DNA of 10,661 nt from GCA-2731375 sp964507245 (GTDB lineage Bacteria > Pseudomonadota > Alphaproteobacteria > GCA-2731375), in the NCBI GenBank assembly GCA_964507245.1, contig CAZDQC010000121.1:1-10661 (forward strand), in the 5' to 3' direction. The stretch's first letter is position 1. Every line of letters begins with the position of its first letter. Positions 1 to 6,824 of the stretch are shown piece after piece. Made by a program: the position numbers and the translations under genes. The notes under the pieces are model-generated. The model did no database searches, was not told the origin of the DNA, and was given only the letters and a program-made list of their open reading frames with translations.

Positions 1-2
1 GC

Positions 3-1484
3 CGAGACTGGTCTCAATTCAGGGCACGCATTGCCCGGCTAGCCAGCGGCCTGCAGGGCATCGGTGTCAACAACGGTGACCGTGTCGCTATGCTGAGTCT
101 AAACAGTGACCGGTATCTGGAATATTTTTTCGCTATTCCCTGGACCGGCGGTGTCTTTGTGCCCATCAACACGCGGTTAGCGCCGCCAGAAGTGGTCCAT
201 TGGGTGAACGATTCCGGTGCCAAGGTCCTACTTATAGATGACAATTTCAGTGCAATGTTACCAAAAATCCAAAATCAACTGGGCAGCCTGAAGACAGTGG
301 TGCACGTTGGTGACGGCGCTCCACCTCAGGGTATGTTGTCCTTCGAAGCCCTGATCGAAGGTGGGACAGACATGGAGCCTTTGGATGCGGGTGGCGATGA
401 ATTAGCAGGATTATTTTACACAGGCGGCACCACGGGCAGGTCGAAGGGCGTTATGTTAAGCCATCGGAACCTTGTGCTCAATGCCTTGCAGTTCGCTAGC
501 GAAGTTGGGTTTGTCTCCAACTCCCATTATTTGCACGCCGCGCCGATGTTTCATTTAGCCAACGGCGCCGCTACATTTGCGGTCACGTCGATGGCCGGAT
601 CGTCCACCATCATCCCCAGCTTTGAACCATTGGCCACCTTGCAGGCAATCCAGGAAAACAAGATCGACATCGTTCTATTGGTGCCGACCATGATCAATAT
701 GACCGTCAATCATCCGGATGTTGCCAACTATGACCTGAGTAGCATTAATCATGTCCTCTTCGGCGCCTCGCCTATGCCCGAGGCAGTACTGCGAACGGCA
801 CTGCGCGTAATCCCCAACGCAGAATTTCATCACCTTTATGGTCAGACCGAGGCCTCGCCGGTTCTAACCGCGTTGCCCCCGAATCGGCTAGTTGAAGACG
901 GGCCGCTGGCAGGCAAAATCAAGTCAGCCGGCCTGGCAATCCCGGGCTGCGAGGTAAGAATATTTGACGACAATGATACCGAAGTCCCAAGAGGGACAGT
1001 TGGCGAGATCGTCGCCTGCGGCGAAAATGTCATGCTGGGTTATTGGAACCAACCCGAGTTGTCGGCCCGAACCTTAAGGGGTGGTTGGCTACACACCGGT
1101 GATGGCGGCCACATGGATGAAGAAGGCTTCATCTATGTGGTGGATCGAGTAAAAGATATGATCATTTCAGGCGGTGAAAACGTCTATTCTGCGGAGGTCG
1201 AGGACGCCATTTATCAACATGAGGCGGTAGTGGAATGCGCCGTAATAGGTATTCCACACGAAAAGTGGGGCGAACAGGTCCACGCTATCATCCGCCTTGC
1301 AGATGATCATTCCTTAGACGAGGCCACCATCATTGCACATTGCCACGATTGGATTGCCAATTACAAATGTCCGCGAAGCGTGGAGTTCGCAATCGATCCC
1401 TTACCCTTGTCAGGTGCCGGCAAGATCCTCAAAACGGAACTGCGCAAGCCTTATTGGAAAGGGCATGAAAAGCAGGTGAATTAG
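3..1484 (+). CDS. Acyl-CoA synthetase (AMP-forming), 5'-truncated by the window
   Basis: This enzyme of the ANL (adenylate-forming) superfamily activates a carboxylic acid with ATP and CoA to an acyl-CoA through an acyl-AMP intermediate. The frame is open from position 3, and the residues before the first ATG (position 90) already read as family sequence (GDRVA), so that ATG is internal and the true start lies upstream. About 493 residues are visible; relatives run to roughly 510-550, so only a short N-terminal piece is missing. Visible motifs are the phosphate-binding loop YTGGTTGRSKGV (from about position 417), YGQTE (about 837), LHTGD (about 1089), the hinge region DRVKDMIISGGENV, and the C-terminal GAGKILK with the catalytic lysine codon at 1422-1424. 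The loop has Gly where Ser is usual (YTGGTTG). The acyl substrate cannot be read from sequence. A likely terminator follows, so it appears to end its transcription unit. The nearby acyl-CoA dehydrogenase could act on its product. Confidence 0.92.
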   Translation, partial: RDWSQFRARIARLASGLQGIGVNNGDRVAMLSLNSDRYLEYFFAIPWTGGVFVPINTRLAPPEVVHWVNDSGAKVLLIDDNFSAMLPKIQNQLGSLKTVVHVGDGAPPQGMLSFEALIEGGTDMEPLDAGGDELAGLFYTGGTTGRSKGVMLSHRNLVLNALQFASEVGFVSNSHYLHAAPMFHLANGAATFAVTSMAGSSTIIPSFEPLATLQAIQENKIDIVLLVPTMINMTVNHPDVANYDLSSINHVLFGASPMPEAVLRTALRVIPNAEFHHLYGQTEASPVLTALPPNRLVEDGPLAGKIKSAGLAIPGCEVRIFDDNDTEVPRGTVGEIVACGENVMLGYWNQPELSARTLRGGWLHTGDGGHMDEEGFIYVVDRVKDMIISGGENVYSAEVEDAIYQHEAVVECAVIGIPHEKWGEQVHAIIRLADDHSLDEATIIAHCHDWIANYKCPRSVEFAIDPLPLSGAGKILKTELRKPYWKGHEKQVN

Positions 1485-1562
1485 AGGGCCATCAAGTATA
1501 AAAAATTCGCCCGAAAATTAACCTTATGCCCTTGCGCCACAACTGCTAGCGTCGCCCTGGCC

Positions 1563-1598
1563 AAGTTCCATTAGCCCGTCACGCCACGGAACTTTTTT
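1563..1598 (+). terminator. Rho-independent terminator after the acyl-CoA synthetase
   Basis: A perfect 7-bp inverted repeat, AAGTTCC at 1563-1569 and GGAACTT at 1588-1594, encloses an 18-nt loop and runs directly into a T tract (1593-1598). It begins 79 nt after the acyl-CoA synthetase stop codon. The stem is short and the loop is long, so strength is uncertain, but position and T tract fit an intrinsic terminator. Confidence 0.6.
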
Positions 1599-1756
1599 GA
1601 CTTTCGTAACGAGCAGAAAGCCGTTTATGCATTCCAGCTCCGGTGAATGATATGTCAAAGTTGCATTCAATTGAGGGATAGGAATTCGCTCGGCTAGAAG
1701 TCAATAGCTCCGCGCAAGCATCCATTTGCGAAGACAAGTCGAAAAGGACCTTGACC

Positions 1757-1800
1757 ATCGTCGACGATCAAATGTTTGGTGTAAGCTTTATAAGCTTACA
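1757..1800. repeat. Two adjacent palindromes
   Basis: The first is a perfect 12-bp palindrome, ATCGTCGACGAT (1757-1768). Eleven bases on lies a perfect 9-bp inverted repeat, TGTAAGCTT (1780-1788) and AAGCTTACA (1792-1800), separated by TAT. Neither is followed by a T tract on either strand, so they do not look like ordinary intrinsic terminators. Their symmetry resembles dimeric-regulator operators, yet no gene start lies nearby. The function is unknown. Confidence 0.45.
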
Positions 1801-1910
1801 GTGAGACCACGGAACAATGTCTAAAAATTTTGGGATAAAATAGCTGCAAGATTCTGACTTCTTCTGAATAGATCATGATGCAACCGGTCTTAAAGGCGCG
1901 GCGGATCTGT

Positions 1911-3014
1911 TCAGCACTCTCCCCACACCCGAATGGCTGTTTCCACGACGAGGGATAGTTTCGCCTGCTGCATTTCGGGAGTAATAGGGTTTCCCGATAC
2001 GGCAGAAGCGAAGCCGCATTGCGGCGACACGGACAGGCGTTCCAGGGGGACATATTTAGCCGCCTCGTCAATGCGGCGGCTCAGATTTTCAACACTTTCC
2101 AATTCCGGCAACTTGGAACTTACGATACCCAGCACGATGTGTTTGTCATCAGGAACTTGGCGTAGAGGCGTGAAATCGCCAGCACGGTCGGTGTCGTATT
2201 CCAGGAAAAAGGCGTCCACCTGTAAGTCGTTAAATAGCCGTTCCGCCACTGTTTCATAACCGCCCCGGGAAAGATATTTCCCCTTGAAATTGCCGCGGCA
2301 CAAATGTAGTCCGCAGGTCATGCCAGCAGGTCGGCTGCCCACGGCGTCGTTAATTGCGTCAATATAGACACCAATCAGGTCGTCCACATCGATGCCGCCG
2401 GATTTTACCCGGGCCTGAATATCGGGATCGCACAACATGGCCAGAGGCACTTCATCCATTTGAATATAGGAGGCCCCCAAATCAGCCAGTTCGGCAATCT
2501 CTTGGCGAAAAACTTCCGCGAAATCTTGGAAGAAGTGGCGGGGGGTCTCATAGACCGATTTATCTATCCCCTCTAACGGACGATAGAAATGAAAGGTAGG
2601 TAGGGATGGCATGGTGATCTTCGGTGTCACGCTTGCAACTGTTTTTAGAAAGGTAAATTCGTGCGTGGAAAACCCTTTCTCTCGGGATACTTTTCCGTCC
2701 ACATGGGCCGCGATGAAACTTTGTTCATCTCCAATATCGTCGTGGAACTTGAATTCCGCCTCCCGAACGGATAGGCCCGAGACCGGACCAATCACATGGC
2801 CCCAGTAAGAGCCTCGACGAAATTCGCCGTCCGTAACCAACTGCAGACCTGCATCCTGCTGCCGTTTTACCACCTCTGCTATAGCTTTGTCCTGGATCTC
2901 AGTGAAAGCATCATCATCAATCTCGCCCGCATTGTGCTGGCGAAAGGCGGTCGTCAATTCTTTAGGGCGTAGCAAGCTACCCACATGTTCGGCCCGAAAA
3001 GGCGGTTTGGCCAT
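1911..3014 (-). CDS. Single-domain MetE-family (cobalamin-independent methionine synthase II-like) protein
   Basis: This 367-residue protein belongs to the MetE/UROD-fold family of zinc enzymes that activate a thiol for alkyl transfer (COG0620). It corresponds only to the C-terminal catalytic half of full MetE, which is about 750 residues. It opens with FRAEHVGSLLRP, typical of the short paralogues. The zinc ligands are readable: His237 and Cys239 (HLC), Glu272 (FLEYD) and Cys333 (PQCGFAS). The Glu-Cys spacing of 61 equals that of E. coli MetE (Glu665, Cys726). The ATG has a strong ribosome site (GAGGAG, 3021-3026) six bases upstream. It diverges from an acyl-CoA dehydrogenase and lies beside an acyl-CoA synthetase. 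Lacking the N-terminal domain, it may not be the main methionine synthase. Another methyl donor, or an epoxyalkane:coenzyme M transferase-like reaction, is possible. The family is certain; the substrate is unknown. Confidence 0.88.
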   Translation of the reverse strand: MAKPPFRAEHVGSLLRPKELTTAFRQHNAGEIDDDAFTEIQDKAIAEVVKRQQDAGLQLVTDGEFRRGSYWGHVIGPVSGLSVREAEFKFHDDIGDEQSFIAAHVDGKVSREKGFSTHEFTFLKTVASVTPKITMPSLPTFHFYRPLEGIDKSVYETPRHFFQDFAEVFRQEIAELADLGASYIQMDEVPLAMLCDPDIQARVKSGGIDVDDLIGVYIDAINDAVGSRPAGMTCGLHLCRGNFKGKYLSRGGYETVAERLFNDLQVDAFFLEYDTDRAGDFTPLRQVPDDKHIVLGIVSSKLPELESVENLSRRIDEAAKYVPLERLSVSPQCGFASAVSGNPITPEMQQAKLSLVVETAIRVWGEC

Positions 3015-3111
3015 AATCGTCTCCTCTACTCTAACAGTCAGCCATATTGATATACCCCGCCACCAAGGTCACGCTAAACTACATCAGGGACGATAGGGAG
3101 GCTCGCGGTTC

Positions 3112-4257
3112 ATGGAATTCGGCATACAGCGGACAATATTTGGTGAGGAACACGAAACATTCCGCCGGACCATTCGTTCTTTTCTAAATGAGGAAGTTTT
3201 ACCCCACGTGCCGGAATGGGAAGAGCAAGGCGAAACACCACGCGACATCTGGCGCAGAGCCGGCGAGATTGGCCTGTTAGGCACTTCCATCCCCGCCACC
3301 TATGGTGGCTCGGATGGCGGGTTCTTGTACGATGCACTAGTGATTGAGGAATTGGGGTATCACGGTATTGGCGCACCGGCCTGGGATATGCATGGCCATA
3401 TTGTCGCTCCCTTTATCGTGGAATTCGGTACAGACAAACAGAAACAACAATGGCTGCCGGACATGGCGGCAGGGGAGAAGATCGCCAGTATCGGCCTGAC
3501 AGAGCCATCGACGGGGAGCGACCTGAAGGACCTGCGGACGAAAGCGGTGCGTGACGGCGGCGACTATGTAATCAATGGCTCTAAGATATTCATCACCAAC
3601 GGCATCATCGGCGATCTAATCCTTCTAGCGGCGAAGACCGACCCCGCCCTCGGTGCCAAGGGTGTCTCCCTTTTTCTAGTGGACACCGCCACGCCCGGCT
3701 ATCGCAAGGGACGCAACCTCAAGAAAGTGGGCAATAAGGCTCAGGACACGGCAGAATTGTTCTTCGACGACATGCGGGTCCCCGCTGATAGCATGCTAGG
3801 TGGCAAGAACGAGGGCTGGCGTATTCTGTGGCATGGTCTCGCCCAGGAACGTCTGGTGGTTGCCGTTCGGTCCATGGCGATCTGCGAGGCAGCGTTAGAC
3901 CAAACCGTGGTCTATACCAAGGACCGAAAGGCCTTTGGCCAACCTGTTTTTGATTTTCAGAACACGCAATTCAAGCTGGCGGACCATGCCACTGCCATAG
4001 AGGCCGGGCGCTCCTTCATTGACCGTTGCATCGAACAGCACGCGGCGGGCGCCTTATCGGCAGAGACGGCGGCCAAGGCGAAACTATGGACCACGGAATT
4101 GCAGGATCAGATCCTCAACGATTGCGTCCAACTGCACGGCGGCAACGGCTATATGTGGGACTACCCAATTGCGCGGGCCTGGGCGGATGCGCGGGTGCAC
4201 CGCATCTATGCCGGCACCAACGAAATCATGCGCTATATCATTGGCCGGTCACTGTGA
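3112..4257 (+). CDS. Acyl-CoA dehydrogenase
   Basis: This FAD flavoprotein performs alpha,beta-dehydrogenation of an acyl-CoA and passes electrons to electron-transfer flavoprotein. At 381 residues it has the normal length for the family. Domain order is standard: an N-terminal helical domain (about 5-120), a central beta domain with the signature LTEPSTGSD (129-137) and a C-terminal helical domain with LHGGNGYM (341-348) and IYAGTNEIMR (365-374). In medium-chain enzymes the base is the Glu of YEGT; here that position is Ala367. Glu246 in AQERLVV matches the alternative position used by isovaleryl-CoA and long-chain dehydrogenases, so I infer that it is the catalytic base. The ATG has AGGGAGG at 3095-3101, ten bases upstream. 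It diverges from the MetE-like gene and lies 35 bp before the Tag homologue, with which it may be co-transcribed. Chain-length specificity is not predictable. Confidence 0.93.
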   Translation: MEFGIQRTIFGEEHETFRRTIRSFLNEEVLPHVPEWEEQGETPRDIWRRAGEIGLLGTSIPATYGGSDGGFLYDALVIEELGYHGIGAPAWDMHGHIVAPFIVEFGTDKQKQQWLPDMAAGEKIASIGLTEPSTGSDLKDLRTKAVRDGGDYVINGSKIFITNGIIGDLILLAAKTDPALGAKGVSLFLVDTATPGYRKGRNLKKVGNKAQDTAELFFDDMRVPADSMLGGKNEGWRILWHGLAQERLVVAVRSMAICEAALDQTVVYTKDRKAFGQPVFDFQNTQFKLADHATAIEAGRSFIDRCIEQHAAGALSAETAAKAKLWTTELQDQILNDCVQLHGGNGYMWDYPIARAWADARVHRIYAGTNEIMRYIIGRSL

Positions 4258-4292
4258 TTACACCATGCCTGCCCTCGTGCTAAACTGCATCC

Positions 4293-4961
4293 ATGACGAA
4301 ATTTAAGGACATTTGGGCGGCGGCGGAAGCTCGGAACGGCGGCGCAGCGGCCCTGAAGAAAATACTGCCCAGGCCGAAGTCCAATCAGGCACTCAGAGCT
4401 ATCGGAGATGACCGGTATCTTTCCTCAATGTCCCTACGAGTGTTCAGTGCCGGTCTTAAGCACTCCATGGTACAAGGAAAATGGCCAGATTTTGAGGAGA
4501 TATTTCACGGCTTCGAACCCCGCAAGGTCCGCGCCATGGCTGACGAGGATCTGGAAGCCCTGATGGGTGAGACCCGCATCATTCGGCATTGGGCCAAGAT
4601 TAAGTCCGTGCGCGCCAACGCCATTGCCATTTGTGTTATCGCCGAGGAAGCGGGCAGCATGGGGAACTGGCTAGCCGAGTGGAAATCAGAGCAAACGGTT
4701 GTGTTATGGGATCAATTGAGCAAACGCTTCACCCAGCTTGGCGGAAATTCTGGACCGTATTTTTTGCGCATGGTGGGTAAGGATAGTTTCAACCTCACCC
4801 CTTTTGTACTCTCGGCTCTGAAGTGCTGGTCCCTATACGACGGCACGGGAAAGGGCAAGCGGGAAAGAGCCAAGGTACAAGAAGTGTTCGATGCCCTCCT
4901 AGCAGAAAGCGGACTGCCGCTCAGCCAAATTTCGATGATTTTGGCGCAGTCGATCGATTAG
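4293..4961 (+). CDS. Tag-family (3-methyladenine DNA glycosylase I-like) protein with altered pocket
   Basis: This 222-residue protein resembles E. coli Tag, the HhH-superfamily glycosylase that removes 3-methyladenine from DNA. The clearest match is residues 47-115: FSAGLKHSMV, then FEPRKVRAMADEDLEALMG, then RIIRHWAKIKSVRANA, against Tag's QAGLSWITVL, FDPVKVAAMQEEDVERLVQ and GIIRHRGKIQAIIGNA. By that alignment Tag Glu38 and Trp46, which hold the alkylated base, become Arg49 and His57. The Tag zinc-site residues (Cys4, His17, His175, Cys179) have no clear counterparts. It may therefore recognise another lesion or have lost catalysis. The ATG lies 35 bp after the acyl-CoA dehydrogenase stop, with no good Shine-Dalgarno sequence, so it may be read by coupling or from its own weak site. 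The next gene converges on it. Family placement is good; activity is unproven. Confidence 0.78.
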   Translation: MTKFKDIWAAAEARNGGAAALKKILPRPKSNQALRAIGDDRYLSSMSLRVFSAGLKHSMVQGKWPDFEEIFHGFEPRKVRAMADEDLEALMGETRIIRHWAKIKSVRANAIAICVIAEEAGSMGNWLAEWKSEQTVVLWDQLSKRFTQLGGNSGPYFLRMVGKDSFNLTPFVLSALKCWSLYDGTGKGKRERAKVQEVFDALLAESGLPLSQISMILAQSID

Positions 4962-5165
4962 CCGTTTTATTCGGGAACCAACCATTCGATACCATTTCGC
5001 GCACCTTGCGCCACCCAAGCATTAAATACGATCAGCATTTCTGCTAGAGCCAAACCGGCAATTCTGCAGTCCATGGAGATGGCAAGGTCGAATCCAAATT
5101 GACTTTCCACTTAATCGCTACTGCAAATTTCTTGGCTGTGTGCAGCAACTTTGAAGGGCGGCCGT

Positions 5166-6605
5166 CTAACTCGGTGCAATGGCGAATGGCGCGATGCGGC
5201 GTACGTTCTCGTCGAGGCGCAGACGATGGTTTAATGGAGGATGAGCCCGTTGGCTACAATCCAGCCGCTCGCAAACCCGGCAGGACACACCGACATTCGC
5301 GGCCGCCTGGGTACTATTTTGATCGATTTTATCCCCGTAGACGAGATGTTTGGCCTGGCTCAAATCGCAACCTACGGCCACGGCCAGCCGCGGCCGTCGC
5401 CCCTGATGCCCACCCAGAATGGGATCCACGGTGCGGGCAATAGCCAGAAAAGCGCTGCCGTCAGGCATGTGGGCCTGCTGGGTGAGTAAATTTCCGGGAG
5501 CGGCAAAGGCGTCGTGAATGACCCAGCGTGGGCAAGCCCCACCGAAACGGGCGAAATGAAAACCGGCACCGCTTAGCCGTTTAGAAATATTTCCAGCGTG
5601 ATCAATGCGAATAAAGAAGAATGGCACGCCCCGTGAAGCTTTGCGTTGCAACGTGGTCAGACGATGGCAAACCTGCTCGAAACTGACACCGAAACGATTT
5701 TGTAAAATTTCCACATCATAACGCAGTTCCTTGGCCGAGGTGAGAAAGGCGTCGTAAGGCATCAAAACCGCGCCGGCGAAATAACCCGCTAAACCAATCC
5801 GCAAAAGCTTCTCCGCTTCTGGCGAGGACAAATTTGCCTTGGCCACCAAGCGATCCAAAATTTCGCCATGAGAGGTAACCGCCAGTTGCACAGCCAACTG
5901 AAATTTTCGACTAGGCATGGCCAAAATCTCCGATAACAGGACGCGGCTGCGATGGAAATCATAACGACGCAGCGTTTCGCCCATGATATCCACCGGCATC
6001 ACCTTGGCGCCAATGCCATGGACCGATTGCAAATGTCGAACCAAACCCTGATATAGATCATCGCTTTGGAGACCCGCTTCATGCCACAAAGCATCGGCTG
6101 CTGTCTCCAGTTCGGGAAAATGATTTAGCTGGGATTGTTGAAAATCCCGAACTTCCTCAATCGGGAAGACTTGAGTGTCAAGCCCTTGCAGCTTGCTTGA
6201 ATCGGCCATACGTTCGACCAGAGCCTGTGAATCCTCGCGCAGTTCCGCATAGGCCTTGTAGAGATTTATAACCGCCTGGGTCGCCGTTGGAGAAACTTCC
6301 GCTACGTCTCTAATTTCTTGATCTCTCAACTTAAGACCTTCAAATAAGGGATCGGACAAAGCTTCGCGTAAACCCGCCGCCAAAGCAGCAGCATCATCCT
6401 GAGCAAATTCCCGCAAATCAATGGGAAACACCTGGCCCAGACGAAACAATAGGGGCACGGTGACGGGTCGTTGATTATGCTCAATAAGGTTCAAATAGCT
6501 TGGCGAGATTTCCAGCATTTCGGCCATTTCGGTCTGGCTCAAATTCTGCTCCTGACGAAAGCGGCGAATTTTGTGGCCCAGCATAACCTTTTTTTCCACG
6601 GACAA
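5166..6605 (-). CDS. ramB: ScfR/RamB-type short-chain acyl-CoA transcriptional regulator
   Basis: This 479-residue cytoplasmic regulator has an XRE-type helix-turn-helix (about 8-65, LSQTEMAEMLEISPSYLNLIE), a middle IrrE/ImmA-like region (about 180-320) and a C-terminal DUF2083-type domain (about 325-475) with ACPRW (358-361) and the cysteine cluster CRVCERLDC (Cys442, Cys445, Cys450). This layout defines the ScfR group: PccR of Rhodobacter, which governs propionyl-CoA assimilation, and RamB of Paracoccus and Corynebacterium, which governs the glyoxylate bypass. Divergence from aceA makes RamB the better choice; the symbol rests on context. The metallopeptidase motif HExxH is not present in the IrrE-like region, so a sensing rather than protease role is likely. 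The start is TTG (6605-6603): GGAGGT (6617-6612) sits six bases upstream, whereas an in-frame GTG at 6599 would be twelve away. It probably senses a short-chain acyl-CoA and binds the aceA intergenic region. Confidence 0.87.
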   Translation of the reverse strand: MSVEKKVMLGHKIRRFRQEQNLSQTEMAEMLEISPSYLNLIEHNQRPVTVPLLFRLGQVFPIDLREFAQDDAAALAAGLREALSDPLFEGLKLRDQEIRDVAEVSPTATQAVINLYKAYAELREDSQALVERMADSSKLQGLDTQVFPIEEVRDFQQSQLNHFPELETAADALWHEAGLQSDDLYQGLVRHLQSVHGIGAKVMPVDIMGETLRRYDFHRSRVLLSEILAMPSRKFQLAVQLAVTSHGEILDRLVAKANLSSPEAEKLLRIGLAGYFAGAVLMPYDAFLTSAKELRYDVEILQNRFGVSFEQVCHRLTTLQRKASRGVPFFFIRIDHAGNISKRLSGAGFHFARFGGACPRWVIHDAFAAPGNLLTQQAHMPDGSAFLAIARTVDPILGGHQGRRPRLAVAVGCDLSQAKHLVYGDKIDQNSTQAAANVGVSCRVCERLDCSQRAHPPLNHRLRLDENVRRIAPFAIAPS

Positions 6606-6617
6606 TAATCCACCTCC
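6606..6617 (-). promoter_or_regulatory. Ribosome binding site that supports a TTG start for the regulator
   Basis: Read on the minus strand, GGAGGT occupies 6617-6612 and is followed by the six-base spacer GGATTA and then TTG at 6605. This near-perfect site favours TTG over the in-frame GTG two codons later. Confidence 0.6.
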
Positions 6618-6650
6618 ACAATGAATTCGGTCTTACTTGAGTCAGAGTAT

Positions 6651-6673
6651 TTTACAAATTTTACATGTTTACA
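6651..6673. promoter_or_regulatory. Three tandem TTTACA repeats in the aceA/regulator intergenic region
   Basis: TTTACA occurs at 6651-6656, 6660-6665 and 6668-6673, as TTTACAAAT, TTTACATG and TTTACAAG. The block lies about 45 bp before the regulator start and about 150 bp before aceA. ScfR proteins are reported to bind repeated TTTGCAAA-like elements, so these are the best operator candidates here, although base and spacing differ. A minus-strand TAAAAT (6654-6649) overlaps the first repeat and could be the regulator's -10 box, which would suit autoregulation. No convincing sigma-70 pair could be assigned to aceA. Confidence 0.4.
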
Positions 6674-6824
6674 AGACATAATTTTTCGTAATTTTCAACA
6701 TTACACTTTTTTTGTTGCCTTATAGTCCGGAAGTCTACATACCAACGCCATTGGTCAGAAAGACAACGCTGAAGCACCTGTTATACAGGGGATACAAGTA
6801 GATTTAGTAATTGGGAGAGATACT

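Larger units (their letters stand above)
1485..1910. other. 426-bp non-coding gap between convergent genes
   Basis: The acyl-CoA synthetase ends into this gap from the left and the MetE-like gene from the right, so neither needs a promoter here. It holds a terminator (1563-1598) and two palindromes (1757-1768 and 1780-1800). The only longer frame entering it is a minus-strand overlap with the MetE-like gene in another frame, with no recognisable protein. I see no convincing gene, and no clear terminator for the MetE-like gene. Confidence 0.6.

Noticed and set aside
1796..2071. Minus-strand 91-codon frame overlapping the end of the MetE-like gene
   Set aside because: It mostly overlaps a well-supported gene in another frame, and the translation is rich in Cys, Arg and Leu without family character.
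3..4257. DMSP demethylation (dmd) gene cluster
   Set aside because: A ligase, a dehydrogenase and a methyltransferase-like gene suggested it, but DmdC-type dehydrogenases are much longer (about 590 residues against 381), DmdA belongs to another family, and no DmdD is present.
6715..6726. aceA sigma-70 promoter from TTGCCT and TATAGT
   Set aside because: The two hexamers are directly adjacent, with no spacer, and no suitable -35 lies at 16-18 bp from TATAGT.
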